64,000 nucleotides of DNA from Enterobacter hormaechei ATCC 49162 (GTDB taxonomy: Bacteria > Pseudomonadota > Gammaproteobacteria > Enterobacterales > Enterobacteriaceae). The stretch covers positions 1,488,001 through 1,552,000 of the forward strand of contig NZ_MKEQ01000001.1 in NCBI RefSeq assembly GCF_001875655.1. The letters are read 5' to 3'. Position numbers and translations under genes: made by a program. Below are positions 9,020 to 18,690 of the stretch, piece after piece. The notes under the pieces are model-generated. The model made no database searches, had not been told where the DNA came from, and was given only the letters and a program-made list of their open reading frames with translations. How positions within the stretch are numbered: position 1 is the stretch's first letter; each line of letters opens with the position of its first letter.

Positions 9020-9052
9020 TAAAAAGCCCGGTAGCGCAACGCCACCGGGCGT
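9020..9052 (-). terminator. REP-like palindrome acting as terminator of chiP-ybfN
   Basis: GCCCGGT...ACCGGGC arms with an imperfect centre. On the minus strand the palindrome is followed by TTTTTATTG, so it can end the chiP-ybfN transcript that converges on fur. The core resembles the REP element at 3816-3845. Confidence 0.65.
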
Positions 9053-9061
9053 GAAAACAAC

Positions 9062-9391
9062 TTATTTGTTGTTATTGCGTATCTCGTCCCAGATCTTATC
9101 GCAACGCTTCGCCACTTCCTGATCGTTACCGGTTTTACGCGCCTGAATACAGGCCTGGTAATCCATCACGCGAACGCTTTCCTGCGTCGCAAACTGCTCA
9201 TGCGCTTTCTCTTTTTTCAGCACATTCAGCACGCTCTGACAGGCTTCAATCTTCTCTGGCGATCCTTGTGCTGTATTGATGCAGGCGCTATACGCCTCCT
9301 TCAGACGGGAGTCTTCTTTCTGCGCCTGATCCTGCGCACACGCCACCAGCCCCGATGCCAGCAGCGCAACGATTACCCATTTTTTCATCAT
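9062..9391 (-). CDS. ybfN: Putative lipoprotein YbfN (ChiQ)
   Basis: A 109-aa protein with a lipoprotein signal: MMKKWVIVALLASGLVAC, Cys at about residue 18 following Leu-Val-Ala. The mature part is charged, with four further Cys residues (YSACINTAQ, EACQSV, YQACIQ, KRCDKI) that could form two disulfides. It lies just downstream of chiP on the same strand, as in E. coli, where ybfN (chiQ) is co-transcribed with the chitoporin gene; function unknown. I chose ATG 9391, seven bases after GGAG; the next codon (9388) is also ATG. An earlier ATG overlapping the chiP stop would put 15 residues ahead of the signal. Confidence 0.82.
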   Translation of the reverse strand: MMKKWVIVALLASGLVACAQDQAQKEDSRLKEAYSACINTAQGSPEKIEACQSVLNVLKKEKAHEQFATQESVRVMDYQACIQARKTGNDQEVAKRCDKIWDEIRNNNK

Positions 9392-9435
9392 GTGCAGTCT
9401 CCATGCTGGCGGGACTTCACCCGCCAGCGTGTTCA

Positions 9436-10851
9436 TCAGAAGATTGTGAATGGCGCAATGACCATGAATTTCACGTCACGTTCATCCTGGAAGATGTTGT
9501 TATATCCCCCGCCGTAGCTTGGCAGATCGGAGTGGTTGTCATACTGAGTGAAATGCAGCTTGAACATGGTTCCCTTGGCACGGCCATCCTGGAGGACGTA
9601 GGCAGCATCCAGGCTATAGGCAGACTCTTTCAGGCGCTGGCTCTGATCGTAGATCGGCGCGCTGCTTGGTTTAGCATCCCAACCGTAAGCGTAGGACGCA
9701 CCCACTGACCATCCTGCAAGGTTCCAGTTTTTGAGGTCGTACATCGCGCCGAAGAACACCGCCTTTTCACCATTGGCGTTGAAATCAGAACGGTTATCCC
9801 ACCAGATATCCAGGCGACCGTTTGATGAAGCGTAAGTTGGCGTCATGCGTTGCAGGAAGAAGCCCTGATTACCGTCAGCCTTAACCCATGTACCCTCAAG
9901 GCGCAGATCCACCTGGCCGATCTTATAGCCAAACGTTAAGGCTTGCAGCCAGGCCGTGCCGTCATATAAGTCGTTGGCCAGCGCGACCTCATCATTAGTC
10001 CTTAAGTTATTTTGCGCATCGGCTTTGTCACGTGCGCCATAGAACTGATAGCTGGTAGAGAGTGGGCTGCCAGCGATATCGAATTTATACGATGCTTTAG
10101 CAAAGTACTGATCCATGTAGCCTTCAGCCTGACCAAACGCTGCTTCCAGGACAAGGTCATTTTTAAAGTCGTATTTCAAACCCAAAGAGTGGAGATAATC
10201 CACTTTGGTTTTACGATCGCCCTGGTAGAACTTGTCCATCTCAATGTGCCACGGTGCTTTGTACTCGTTGGTCCACATATACGAGAAGCTCAACGCGCCC
10301 GCATCGCCGTAGTCAAAGTTAGCCCCGGCTTCCGCGCCCTGGTAGGTACCCGGCATAAAGCTCCAGTGCGGCGCTAACAGCGTTTGACCGGTTGGCTGAA
10401 TATAGCCCCCACGTGCCCACACCGGGCCGTATTTGAATTTCGCTGCTGCCTTGTACAGGCTGATACCGCTTTTATCACCGGACCAGTCTTCGTCATAGGC
10501 TTTATTGCTGGAGGAGAACGCAATTTCGTTCGGGTGGCCGCTGTCGCCATTTTCAGCCATTTCGATTGCCGTGAATGCCGCAATATCCAGACCAAACATA
10601 TCGGCGGCATAGCCTGACTGGAAATCCAGGTTGGCGTTCCAGGTGGAGTGAGAAAGGTTAGTTTTGTATTTATCTTCCGCAACGTCTTTACGGTCACGCT
10701 CACGCTGCCAGTAATAAACACCGCCCGTGAGGGTAGAATCTTCAATGAAACCTGCTGCTTTTGCCTCTGGCGCAACCACCAGGCCCGACATTGCTGTGAC
10801 ACCGGCGATAGCCAGCGCCAGCGCACTACGTTTGCCACTGAACGTACGCAT
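9436..10851 (-). CDS. chiP: Chitoporin ChiP (OprD family)
   Basis: Outer-membrane channel for chitobiose and longer chitooligosaccharides, feeding the nag pathway. Precursor 471 aa (E. coli 468) with a signal peptide of about 30 residues ([20 protein letters not shown]..., cut after KAA). The aromatic-rich alternating strand pattern of an OprD-type barrel and a C-terminal Phe (VIAPFTIF) are visible. Translation is expected to be silenced by the ChiX sRNA, whose pairing sequence covers the Shine-Dalgarno site. Transcription is probably repressed by NagC through a palindrome about 110 bp upstream. Confidence 0.93.
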   Translation of the reverse strand: MRTFSGKRSALALAIAGVTAMSGLVVAPEAKAAGFIEDSTLTGGVYYWQRERDRKDVAEDKYKTNLSHSTWNANLDFQSGYAADMFGLDIAAFTAIEMAENGDSGHPNEIAFSSSNKAYDEDWSGDKSGISLYKAAAKFKYGPVWARGGYIQPTGQTLLAPHWSFMPGTYQGAEAGANFDYGDAGALSFSYMWTNEYKAPWHIEMDKFYQGDRKTKVDYLHSLGLKYDFKNDLVLEAAFGQAEGYMDQYFAKASYKFDIAGSPLSTSYQFYGARDKADAQNNLRTNDEVALANDLYDGTAWLQALTFGYKIGQVDLRLEGTWVKADGNQGFFLQRMTPTYASSNGRLDIWWDNRSDFNANGEKAVFFGAMYDLKNWNLAGWSVGASYAYGWDAKPSSAPIYDQSQRLKESAYSLDAAYVLQDGRAKGTMFKLHFTQYDNHSDLPSYGGGYNNIFQDERDVKFMVIAPFTIF

Positions 10852-10856
10852 AGATT

Positions 10857-10870
10857 ATTCCTCTTTGACG
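10857..10870 (-). promoter_or_regulatory. ChiX sRNA pairing site over the chiP ribosome-binding site
   Basis: On the plus strand the 14 bases ATTCCTCTTTGACG equal the seed region of E. coli ChiX (MicM) as I remember it. The chiP mRNA therefore carries the exact complement, which includes its AGAGGA Shine-Dalgarno. In E. coli and Salmonella this pairing blocks chiP translation until chitosugar-induced chbBC mRNA titrates ChiX. Confidence 0.8.
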
Positions 10871-10959
10871 AATTAAAACGCCTTAAACGGCGAAAAACAG
10901 AAAAGACCAAAAGGTCAGGGGTAGTCAGAAATACCCTCGAATTAACTACCGTCTTTAGG

Positions 10960-10986
10960 TTATTTTTCGCGACGCGAATTATCAAT
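10960..10986. promoter_or_regulatory. Candidate NagC operator of chiP
   Basis: The segment around ATTTTTCGCGACGCGAATTAT is a nearly perfect palindrome centred on one A. It has the TTCG/CGAA half sites flanked by A/T runs that are typical of NagC operators. chiP is a known NagC target in E. coli. Confidence 0.68.
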
Positions 10987-11245
10987 GCTTTTCCGTGGGC
11001 AAAAGTCAGGATTATGACGAAGTGCACATAATTCGTAGTGCTTTGTAACATTTAGAGGAGAGCGAGGATTGGCGGGGAAATATCAGAAATTTCATCGGGT
11101 CGCGCAGGTATTTGCTGTTTATTTTTCATCCTCTTTATATTTCGTAAAAATACAAACTTTTTTTAGAAAAATAAGTAGCACCACATTGACCTGATATTTT
11201 AGCGGCTTATCTTTAAGCCCTGGCTTAATACCATGATCATTAAAT

Positions 11246-11275
11246 AAAAAAAACGCCGCAATAAGCGGCGTTTGT
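11246..11275 (-). terminator. Terminator of glnS
   Basis: AACGCCGC and GCGGCGTT arms, followed on the minus strand by a T-rich tail of eight T. It lies 25 bases past the glnS stop. The plus-strand tail (TGTTT) is weaker. Confidence 0.85.
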
Positions 11276-11299
11276 TTCTCCTTGACCAGAGCAGCAATA

Positions 11300-12967
11300 T
11301 TATTCGCCGATCTTAGTCCAGGTATCACGCAGGCCGACGGTACGGTTAAATACCGGTTTTTCTGCCGTGCTGTAACGGCTGTCCAGGCAGAAGTAGCCTT
11401 CACGTTCGAACTGGAACGCTTTGCCCGCTTCAGCGGCTTTCAGAGACGGCTCGGCATAACCCTGCTTGATAATCAGCGACTCAGGGTTGATAACCGCCAG
11501 GAAGTCTTCCGCAGCACCTGGGTTAGGCACGCTGAACAGACGATCGTAAAGACGGATCTCAACCGGCAGCGCATGCTGTGCGCTCACCCAGTGGATTACA
11601 CCTTTCACTTTACGACCATCAGCCGGATCTTTGCTCAGCGTCTCTGCGTCGTACGTACAGAAGATGGTCGTGATGTTACCTTCCGCATCTTTCTCTACGC
11701 GCTCGGCTTTGATCACATAGGCGTTACGCAGACGCACTTCTTTACCCAGCACCAGACGCTTGTACTGCTTGTTGGCTTCTTCGCGGAAGTCAGCACGGTC
11801 GATCCAGATTTCACCGCTGAACGGCACGTCACGGCTTCCCATTTCCGGTTTGTTCGGATGGTTAGGCATGGAGACCAGTTCGCTTTCGCCCTGCGGGTAG
11901 TTTTCGATAACCAGCTTAACCGGATCGATCACGGCCATCGCGCGCGGCGCGTTTTCGTTGAGGTCTTCACGAATGCAGGATTCCAGAGACGCCATTTCGA
12001 TGGTGTTGTCCTGCTTGGTGACGCCAATACGTTTGCAGAATTCACGAATGGACGCAGAAGTATAACCACGACGACGCAGGCCAGAGATGGTCGGCATACG
12101 CGGGTCGTCCCAGCCTTCGACGTGCTTGTCGGTCACCAGCAGGTTCAGCTTACGCTTGGACATGACGGTGTATTCCAGGTTCAGACGAGAGAACTCGTAC
12201 TGACGCGGATGCACAGGAATGGTGATGTTATCCAGCACCCAGTCGTACAGACGACGGTTGTCCTGGAATTCCAGCGTACACAGCGAGTGCGTAATGCCTT
12301 CCAGCGCATCGCTGATGCAGTGGGTGAAGTCGTACATCGGGTAGATGCACCACTTGTTACCGGTCTGGTGGTGTTCCGCGAACTTAATGCGGTACAGCAC
12401 CGGATCGCGCATCACGATGAACGGAGACGCCATATCGATTTTGGCGCGCAGACACGCTTTGCCTTCTTCGAAGCCACCGGCACGCATTTTTTCAAACAGC
12501 GCCAGGTTCTCTTCCACGCTGCGGTCGCGGAACGGGCTGTTTTTGCCAGGCTGAGTCAGCGTACCGCGGTATTCACGGATTTCGTCAGCAGACAGTTCGT
12601 CGACGTACGCCAGACCTTTGTTGATCAGTTCAACCGCATAGGCATACAGCTGATCGAAATAGTCAGAGGAGTAGCAGATATCGCCAGACCAGTTAAAGCC
12701 CAGCCATTGCACGTCGTTTTTAATCGACTCAACGTATTCGATGTCTTCTTTTACTGGGTTGGTGTCATCGAAACGCAGGTTGCACTGCCCCTGGTAGTCT
12801 TGCGCAATACCAAAGTTCAGGCAGATCGATTTGGCGTGACCAATGTGCAGGTAGCCATTTGGCTCCGGCGGGAAACGCGTGTGGACTGTGGTGTGCTTAC
12901 CACTGGCCAGATCTTCATCGATGATCTGACGAATAAAGTTACTCGGGCGGGCTTCTGCCTCACTCAT
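11300..12967 (-). CDS. glnS: Glutaminyl-tRNA synthetase
   Basis: Class I synthetase charging tRNA-Gln, needed for the four tRNA-Gln genes in this window. The HIGH signature is in [10 protein letters not shown] near residue 40, and MSKRKL near 268 is the KMSKS-equivalent. The C-terminal part forms the anticodon-binding beta barrels. Length 555 aa (E. coli 554). The gene sits between chiP and nagE on the same strand as both, each with its own terminator. Start ATG 12967 with a GGAATCC site upstream. Confidence 0.97.
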   Translation of the reverse strand: MSEAEARPSNFIRQIIDEDLASGKHTTVHTRFPPEPNGYLHIGHAKSICLNFGIAQDYQGQCNLRFDDTNPVKEDIEYVESIKNDVQWLGFNWSGDICYSSDYFDQLYAYAVELINKGLAYVDELSADEIREYRGTLTQPGKNSPFRDRSVEENLALFEKMRAGGFEEGKACLRAKIDMASPFIVMRDPVLYRIKFAEHHQTGNKWCIYPMYDFTHCISDALEGITHSLCTLEFQDNRRLYDWVLDNITIPVHPRQYEFSRLNLEYTVMSKRKLNLLVTDKHVEGWDDPRMPTISGLRRRGYTSASIREFCKRIGVTKQDNTIEMASLESCIREDLNENAPRAMAVIDPVKLVIENYPQGESELVSMPNHPNKPEMGSRDVPFSGEIWIDRADFREEANKQYKRLVLGKEVRLRNAYVIKAERVEKDAEGNITTIFCTYDAETLSKDPADGRKVKGVIHWVSAQHALPVEIRLYDRLFSVPNPGAAEDFLAVINPESLIIKQGYAEPSLKAAEAGKAFQFEREGYFCLDSRYSTAEKPVFNRTVGLRDTWTKIGE

Positions 12968-13077
12968 CGTGGATTCCTCAAAGCGTAAACAACGTATAAC
13001 GGCATATGATCTTATAAGCCGGACGTAGTGACAACCCTTAAAACGTCCCGGAAGAAAATAATGGGGGCAAATGCTGC

Positions 13078-13115
13078 AAAAAAAAGCGGCGGAGGATATC
13101 CCCCGCCGCTAAAGG
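13078..13115 (-). terminator. Terminator of nagE
   Basis: AGCGGCGG and CCGCCGCT arms around a short loop, followed on the minus strand by nine T residues, just past the nagE stop. Confidence 0.88.
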
Positions 13116-13136
13116 CATAACTCTACTCAGGAGCGA

Positions 13137-15086
13137 TTACTTGCCTTTAATCTCATACAGTGGCGTCTGGCCTGCAACCACCTGACCCTGCGCCTGGATC
13201 ACCAGACCGCTGAAGTCGTCGATGTTGCTGCACACGACCGGGCTAATCATGGAGCGCGCATTGGCATTGAGGTAATCCAGATCCATCTCCAGAATCGGCT
13301 GACCTGCCACCACTTCGGCACCCTCTTCCACCAGGCGAGTAAAGCCCTGACCGTTCAGCGCAACGGTATCGATACCCATATGGACAACGATCTCCGCGCC
13401 TTTTTCGGTTTCGAGGCAGAACGCGTGGTTGGTGTTGAAGATTTTCACGATAGTACCGGCCGCAGGAGATACAACGGTTTTGTCCGTTGGTTTCACCGCC
13501 ACGCCGTCACCGACCGCTTTGCTGGCGAACGCTTCGTCAGGCACCTGCTCAAGCGCAACCAGATCACCTGTCACCGGAGAGACCAGCGCAGCGATGGTCA
13601 CCGCATTTGGCACCGCCTGCGGTTTTGCAACCGGCGCGTCAGCTACTGGCGCGCTGTCCGTTGAGGCGGCAGCGACCGGCCCACGGGCAACCACTTTTTT
13701 CATTTCATCGCCGATCGATTCGGCTTTCGCACCCACGATAACCTGGATGGTTTGCTTGTTTAGTTTCACCACACCTGACGCGCCCAGGCGTTTGCACATT
13801 GCATCACTCACGCGTGCAGAGTCACCTACGGTCAGACGCAGACGGGTAATACAGGCATCGATCGCTTTCAGGTTGTCAGTACCGCCTACAGCGGCAATGT
13901 AGCTGGTTGCCAGCTGGGTTAAACCTTCTTCGGTATTGCTGTTTGCTTCACTGGTCACCACATCGTCTTTCGTATCTTCGCGGCCCGGCGTTTTCAGGTT
14001 AAACATACGAATAACCGCGCTGAACAGAACGAAGTAGATAACGAAGAACACCAGACCCATCACCACCAGCATCCAGACGTTGCTGCTTGCCGCTGGCAGG
14101 TTGTACATCAACACATAGTCGATAGCGCCTGCGGAGAAGGAGAAGCCAGCATGGATACCCAGAAGGGTGGCGACGAACAGGCTGATACCGGTCAGGATCG
14201 CGTGCATCAGATACAGCAGCGGAGCCAGGAACATGAACAGGAATTCCAGTGGCTCGGTCACGCCGGTCAGGAAAGCGGTGATCGCAACGGACAGCAGCAT
14301 CCCGCCAACCATTGGGCGACGCGCTTTCGGCGCAGCCAGGTACATTGCCAGCGCAGCGCCAGGCAGACCAAACATCATGATTGGGAAGAAGCCAGACATG
14401 AACATGCCCGCGGTGCCGTCGCCTGCGTAGAAGCGGTTGATATCACCGTGGAACACCGCGCCAGCCGCGTTGGTGAACTCACCAATCTGGAACCACGCGA
14501 TGGTGTTCAGTACCTGATGCAGACCGGTTGGGATCAGCAGACGGTTAATGAAACCGAAGATGCCCGCACCCATTGCACCCGCAGACACGATCCACTCGCC
14601 GCCCGCATGGATAGCATGCTGCACCGGTGGCCACACGTAGCCAAAGATGGCTGCGAGGATCAGACAGAAAAAGCCCGTCGCAATCGGTACAAAACGTTTA
14701 CCGCCGAAGAAGCTCAGGAAGTCAGGCAGTTTGATACCCGCCCAACGGTTGTACACGGCACCACCGACCAGACCGGTAATGATACCTGCCAGCACACCCA
14801 TGTTGATTTCAGGGTTGATGGTTACCATCGCTTTCGTGAGGATGAAGTAACCGACAGCCCCTGCCAGTGCCGCGGCACCAGCGCTGTCTTTAGACCAGCT
14901 TGACGCCACACCGATGGCGAAAATCAGCGCCAGGTTGTCAAAAATTGCGCCGCCTGCCTGGGCAATAAACGGCACGTTAAGAAGATCGGGTTGCCCGAAT
15001 CGCAGCAGCAATGCTGCAACCGGTAGCACGGCGATAGGGAGCTGCAAAGCCCTACCGAGGCGCTGGAAAAAACCTAAAATATTCAT
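13137..15086 (-). CDS. nagE: PTS N-acetylglucosamine-specific transporter EIICBA
   Basis: Imports and phosphorylates N-acetylglucosamine to GlcNAc-6-P. The 649-aa protein has the E. coli domain order. A membrane EIIC domain (about 1-370) is followed by EIIB with its phospho-Cys in CITRLRLTV near 410. EIIA follows after a Pro/Ala linker near 480-500, with its phospho-His in VVHMGIDTV near 570. It diverges from nagBAC over a 325-bp control region carrying paired NagC sites, so its product and the catabolic operon are co-induced. Confidence 0.97.
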   Translation of the reverse strand: MNILGFFQRLGRALQLPIAVLPVAALLLRFGQPDLLNVPFIAQAGGAIFDNLALIFAIGVASSWSKDSAGAAALAGAVGYFILTKAMVTINPEINMGVLAGIITGLVGGAVYNRWAGIKLPDFLSFFGGKRFVPIATGFFCLILAAIFGYVWPPVQHAIHAGGEWIVSAGAMGAGIFGFINRLLIPTGLHQVLNTIAWFQIGEFTNAAGAVFHGDINRFYAGDGTAGMFMSGFFPIMMFGLPGAALAMYLAAPKARRPMVGGMLLSVAITAFLTGVTEPLEFLFMFLAPLLYLMHAILTGISLFVATLLGIHAGFSFSAGAIDYVLMYNLPAASSNVWMLVVMGLVFFVIYFVLFSAVIRMFNLKTPGREDTKDDVVTSEANSNTEEGLTQLATSYIAAVGGTDNLKAIDACITRLRLTVGDSARVSDAMCKRLGASGVVKLNKQTIQVIVGAKAESIGDEMKKVVARGPVAAASTDSAPVADAPVAKPQAVPNAVTIAALVSPVTGDLVALEQVPDEAFASKAVGDGVAVKPTDKTVVSPAAGTIVKIFNTNHAFCLETEKGAEIVVHMGIDTVALNGQGFTRLVEEGAEVVAGQPILEMDLDYLNANARSMISPVVCSNIDDFSGLVIQAQGQVVAGQTPLYEIKGK

Positions 15087-15197
15087 CCTATTCCCCCTAC
15101 GAGACCCATTGTTAAGACTCGCGCATAAACTATGTTTTTATTGTGTCACGAACGATAGATACAGTTGATGATTCACTGGCAGTGTGAGTGTGTGAAA

Positions 15198-15222
15198 AAT
15201 TAATTCGTATCGCAAATTAAAC
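15198..15222. promoter_or_regulatory. NagC operator, nagE-proximal
   Basis: TTAATTCGTATCGCAAATTAA is a palindrome with AATTCG...CGCAAATT half sites, closely matching the high-affinity NagC box of the E. coli nag region. Confidence 0.75.
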
Positions 15223-15230
15223 ACCTATTT

Positions 15231-15250
15231 TTTGTGATTATTGTCACCAA
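15231..15250. promoter_or_regulatory. CRP-binding site in the nag control region
   Basis: TGTGA-N6-TCACC, nine of ten consensus bases of TGTGA-N6-TCACA, located between the two NagC boxes as in E. coli. Confidence 0.75.
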
Positions 15251-15293
15251 ATATCGTATTAAACCCTCCCTTTCGCTGGCTAACGACGAAAAC

Positions 15294-15318
15294 TTATTTT
15301 ATCATTCAAAAAATCAAG
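15294..15318. promoter_or_regulatory. NagC operator, nagB-proximal
   Basis: TTATTTTATCATTCAAAAAA and the following TCAA match the lower-symmetry NagC box next to nagB that I recall from E. coli. It is AT-rich with partial dyad symmetry. Less certain than the nagE-side box. Confidence 0.6.
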
Positions 15319-15411
15319 ACGGATTGATCCGGCCTGAAAGGTTCCAGGTTACGCTTAGTTCAGGTTGCACTAATCATCCGCCCACTTTTACTTAAACTTT
15401 AGAGGTGAATA

Positions 15412-16212
15412 ATGAGACTGATTCCCTTGGCAACAGCTGAACAAGTCGGAAAATGGGCTGCGCGTCATATCGTTAACCGCATCAACGCGTTCAAACCAAC
15501 AGCCGATCGTCCTTTCGTTCTCGGTCTTCCAACCGGCGGTACACCCCTGACCGCGTATAAAGCTCTGGTTGAAATGCACAAAGCGGGCCAGGTTAGCTTC
15601 AAACACGTTGTAACCTTCAACATGGACGAATATGTCGGCCTGCCAAAGGAACATCCGGAAAGTTACCACAGTTTTATGCACCGCAACTTCTTCGATCACG
15701 TTGATATTCCGGCGGAAAACATTAATCTGCTGAATGGAAACGCGCCTGATATTGACGCAGAATGCCGTCAGTATGAAGAAAAAATCCGTTCCTACGGTAA
15801 AATCCACCTGTTTATGGGCGGCGTAGGCAACGACGGTCACATCGCGTTCAACGAACCGGCATCGTCACTGGCTTCCCGCACCCGTATTAAAACGCTGACC
15901 CATGACACGCGTGTGGCTAACTCCCGCTTCTTTGACGGCGACGTCAATCAGGTACCTAAATACGCCCTGACCGTGGGCGTGGGCACGCTGCTGGATGCCG
16001 AAGAGGTGATGATTCTGGTGCTGGGCGCGGTGAAAGCGCAAGCGCTTCAGGCTGCCGTTGAAGGTAACGTGAACCATATGTGGACGATCAGCTGCTTACA
16101 GTTGCATCCAAAAGCGGTTGTCGTGTGTGACGAACCGTCCACCATGGAGCTGAAAGTGAAAACGCTGAAATACTTCAACGAGCTGGAAGCTGAGAACATT
16201 AAAGGTCTGTAA
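15412..16212 (+). CDS. nagB: Glucosamine-6-phosphate deaminase
   Basis: Converts glucosamine-6-P to fructose-6-P and ammonia, the last step of amino-sugar catabolism; an allosteric hexamer activated by GlcNAc-6-P. The 266 residues match E. coli. The phosphate loop LPTGGTPL is near 38, the catalytic Asp is in FNMDEYVGL near 72, and the catalytic loop [14 protein letters not shown] is near 136-149. It is first gene of nagBAC-nagD and diverges from nagE. The start has an AGAGG site (TTTAGAGGTGAATA before ATG). Confidence 0.97.
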   Translation: MRLIPLATAEQVGKWAARHIVNRINAFKPTADRPFVLGLPTGGTPLTAYKALVEMHKAGQVSFKHVVTFNMDEYVGLPKEHPESYHSFMHRNFFDHVDIPAENINLLNGNAPDIDAECRQYEEKIRSYGKIHLFMGGVGNDGHIAFNEPASSLASRTRIKTLTHDTRVANSRFFDGDVNQVPKYALTVGVGTLLDAEEVMILVLGAVKAQALQAAVEGNVNHMWTISCLQLHPKAVVVCDEPSTMELKVKTLKYFNELEAENIKGL

Positions 16213-16219
16213 TTGAATA

Positions 16220-16253
16220 ACCGCCTCTTTTATCCGGGGCGGTCGCTTTTTTT
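16220..16253 (+). terminator. Possible attenuator hairpin between nagB and nagA
   Basis: ACCGCC and GGCGGT arms with an 11-12 base interior, followed by CGC and seven T residues, in the 55-bp nagB-nagA gap. The stem is short, so partial termination or 3'-end stabilisation of nagB is more likely than a full stop. Confidence 0.5.
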
Positions 16254-16267
16254 AACCGGGGGTCGAT

Positions 16268-17416
16268 ATGTACGCTTTAACCCACGGTCGGATTTATACC
16301 GGCCATGAAATTCTGGATGACCATGCGATCGTTATCGCCAATGGCCTGATTGAACGTGTTTGCCCGCTGGCGGAACTGCCGCCGGAGATCGAACAGCGTT
16401 CCCTCAATGGAGCAGTAATCTCCCCCGGTTTCATCGACGTACAGCTCAACGGCTGCGGCGGTGTCCAGTTTAACGATACCGCAGAGGCGGTAACGGTTGA
16501 AACGCTGGAAATCATGCAAAGAGCCAACGAGAAATCGGGCTGCACCAGCTATCTGCCAACACTGATTACCAGCAGCGATGACCTGATGAAACAGGGTATC
16601 CGCGTGATGCGCGACTACCTGGCAAAACACCCGAATCAGGCGCTGGGTTTGCACCTGGAAGGACCATGGCTGAACATGGTCAAGAAAGGCACCCATAACC
16701 CGAATTACGTGCGTAAACCCGATGCCGAGCTGGTGGATTACCTGTGCGCCAATGCCGATGTGATCACCAAAGTGACGCTGGCACCGGAAATGACCGGCAC
16801 GGACGTGATCAGCAAGCTGGCTGCCGCCGGGATTGTGGTGTCTGCGGGTCATTCGAACGCGACGCTGAAAGAGGCGAAAGCTGGCTTCCGCGCGGGCATC
16901 ACGTTTGCCACGCACCTCTATAACGCAATGCCGTATATTACCGGCCGCGAACCGGGGCTGGTCGGCGCAATTCTGGATGAACCGGACGTCTACTGCGGCA
17001 TTATCGCTGACGGCCTGCATGTCGATTACACCAATATCCGCAACGCCAAGCGCCTTAAGGGCGACAAGCTCTGCCTGGTCACGGATGCCACCGCTCCGGC
17101 AGGGGCGAATATTGACCAGTTCATTTTTGCTGGTAAAACAATATACTACCGGAATGGACTGTGTGTGGATGAGAACGGCACGCTGAGCGGTTCTTCGCTG
17201 ACAATGATCGAAGGGGTTCGTAACCTCGTTGAGCATTGCGGCATTGCGCTTGAGGAAGTGTTGCGCATGGCCACGCTTTATCCGGCGCGCGCCATTGGCG
17301 TCGATAAACAGCTTGGCGGTATTGCGCCAGGTATGGTTGCAAACCTGACGGCGTTCACACACGATTATAAAATTATTAAGACCATCGTTAATGGTAACGA
17401 GGTCGTCACTGAGTAA
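16268..17416 (+). CDS. nagA: N-acetylglucosamine-6-phosphate deacetylase
   Basis: Amidohydrolase that removes acetate from GlcNAc-6-P to give glucosamine-6-P for NagB. It also lowers the level of the NagC inducer. Metal and catalytic motifs are visible: HLEGPW near 130, SAGHSNA near 195, THLYNAM near 216, and the catalytic Asp in [10 protein letters not shown] near 273. The length of 382 aa equals E. coli. It follows a GGGGG ribosome site and lies eight bases before nagC. Confidence 0.97.
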   Translation: MYALTHGRIYTGHEILDDHAIVIANGLIERVCPLAELPPEIEQRSLNGAVISPGFIDVQLNGCGGVQFNDTAEAVTVETLEIMQRANEKSGCTSYLPTLITSSDDLMKQGIRVMRDYLAKHPNQALGLHLEGPWLNMVKKGTHNPNYVRKPDAELVDYLCANADVITKVTLAPEMTGTDVISKLAAAGIVVSAGHSNATLKEAKAGFRAGITFATHLYNAMPYITGREPGLVGAILDEPDVYCGIIADGLHVDYTNIRNAKRLKGDKLCLVTDATAPAGANIDQFIFAGKTIYYRNGLCVDENGTLSGSSLTMIEGVRNLVEHCGIALEEVLRMATLYPARAIGVDKQLGGIAPGMVANLTAFTHDYKIIKTIVNGNEVVTE

Positions 17417-17424
17417 GTAAAAGT

Positions 17425-18645
17425 ATGACACCAGGCGGACAAGCTCAAATCGGTAATGTCGATCTCGTTAAACAACTTAACAGCGCGGCAGTTTATCGCC
17501 TGATTGACCAGCACGGGCCAATCTCACGCATTCAGATAGCCGAACAAAGCCAGCTTGCTCCCGCCAGCGTGACAAAAATTACACGTCAGCTTATTGAGCG
17601 CGGCCTGATCAAAGAAGTCGATCAGCAGGCCTCCACCGGGGGCCGCCGCGCGATTTCCATTGTCACGGAAACCCGCAATTTTCAGGCGATTGGCGTCCGC
17701 TTAGGCCGTCATGACACCACGCTTACGCTCTACGATCTGAGCAGTAAGGCCATTGCCGAAGAGCACTACCCCCTTCCTGAGCGCACGCAGGAGACGCTTG
17801 AACACGCGTTACTGAATACCATTGCGCATTTTATCGAAAGCTGTCAGCGCAAGATCCGTGAACTCATCGCCATCTCGGTGATTTTGCCCGGCCTGGTTGA
17901 CCCGGAAAGCGGCGTTATTCGCTACATGCCGCATATTAAGGTAGAGAACTGGGGGCTGGTTGAGGCGCTGGAAAAGCGCTTTAAGCTGACCTGCTTTGTT
18001 GGTCACGATATCCGCTCGCTGGCGCTGGCGGAGCACTACTTTGGTGCGAGCCAGGATTGCGAAGACTCTATTCTGGTGCGCGTTCACCGTGGTACAGGTG
18101 CGGGCATCATCTCAAATGGCCGCATTTTTATTGGCCGTAACGGCAACGTCGGCGAGATTGGTCATATTCAGGTTGAACCGCTTGGCGAGCGCTGCCACTG
18201 CGGTAACTTTGGCTGTCTTGAAACCGTTGCCGCCAATGCCGCCATTGAACATCGCGTTCGCCACCTGCTGGAACAGGGTTACCAGAGCCGCGTCACGCTG
18301 GACGATTGTAAGATCGGCGCCATCTGCAAAGCCGCTAATAAAGGTGATGCGCTGGCCTGCGAAGTGATCGAACAGGTAGGACGCCACCTGGGTAAAACCA
18401 TCGCCATTGCCATCAACCTGTTCAATCCGCAAAAAGTGGTGATTGCCGGTGAGATTGTGGAAGCCGAAAAAGTGTTACTGCCCGCGATTGAAGGCTGCAT
18501 CAATACCCAGGCGCTGAAAGCCTTTCGCCAGAACTTGCCGGTGGTGCGCTCTACGCTCGATCACCGCTCGGCGATTGGCGCATTCGCCCTGGTAAAACGT
18601 GCCATGCTCAACGGGATCCTGCTGCAACATTTGCTGGAATCCTGA
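17425..18645 (+). CDS. nagC: NagC transcriptional repressor (ROK family)
   Basis: Repressor of nagE, nagBAC and chiP, relieved by GlcNAc-6-P. It has an N-terminal winged helix-turn-helix (about 15-80, ISRIQIAEQSQLAPASVTKI). A ROK sugar-kinase-like domain follows, with GRNGNVGEIGH and the zinc motif CHCGNFGCLE near residue 255. Length 406 aa as in E. coli. Its operators are recognisable at 10960, 15198 and 15294, so regulator and three target sites lie within 9 kb. Confidence 0.97.
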   Translation: MTPGGQAQIGNVDLVKQLNSAAVYRLIDQHGPISRIQIAEQSQLAPASVTKITRQLIERGLIKEVDQQASTGGRRAISIVTETRNFQAIGVRLGRHDTTLTLYDLSSKAIAEEHYPLPERTQETLEHALLNTIAHFIESCQRKIRELIAISVILPGLVDPESGVIRYMPHIKVENWGLVEALEKRFKLTCFVGHDIRSLALAEHYFGASQDCEDSILVRVHRGTGAGIISNGRIFIGRNGNVGEIGHIQVEPLGERCHCGNFGCLETVAANAAIEHRVRHLLEQGYQSRVTLDDCKIGAICKAANKGDALACEVIEQVGRHLGKTIAIAINLFNPQKVVIAGEIVEAEKVLLPAIEGCINTQALKAFRQNLPVVRSTLDHRSAIGAFALVKRAMLNGILLQHLLES

Positions 18646-18690
18646 TCGGACCTTATAGTAACGCCTTCTTTTTTTGATGTCGGATTGTCC

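Larger units (their letters stand above)
10852..11245. promoter_or_regulatory. chiP upstream regulatory region
   Basis: About 390 bp without a gene. From right to left it holds an AT-rich tract, the NagC-like palindrome (10960-10986), and the chiP leader with the ChiX pairing site. The core promoter hexamers were not clear to me. Confidence 0.5.
15087..15411. promoter_or_regulatory. nagE-nagB divergent control region
   Basis: A 325-bp gene-free region containing two NagC-like operators and a CRP-like site, listed separately. In E. coli a NagC dimer at each operator loops the DNA and represses both directions, and CRP stabilises and activates. The spacing between operator centres (about 95 bp, near nine helical turns) fits that model. 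Promoter hexamers were not assigned. Confidence 0.7.

Noticed and set aside
11282..12988. 568-codon plus-strand open frame over glnS
   Set aside because: Complement-frame artefact of glnS codon bias; glnS is certain on the other strand.
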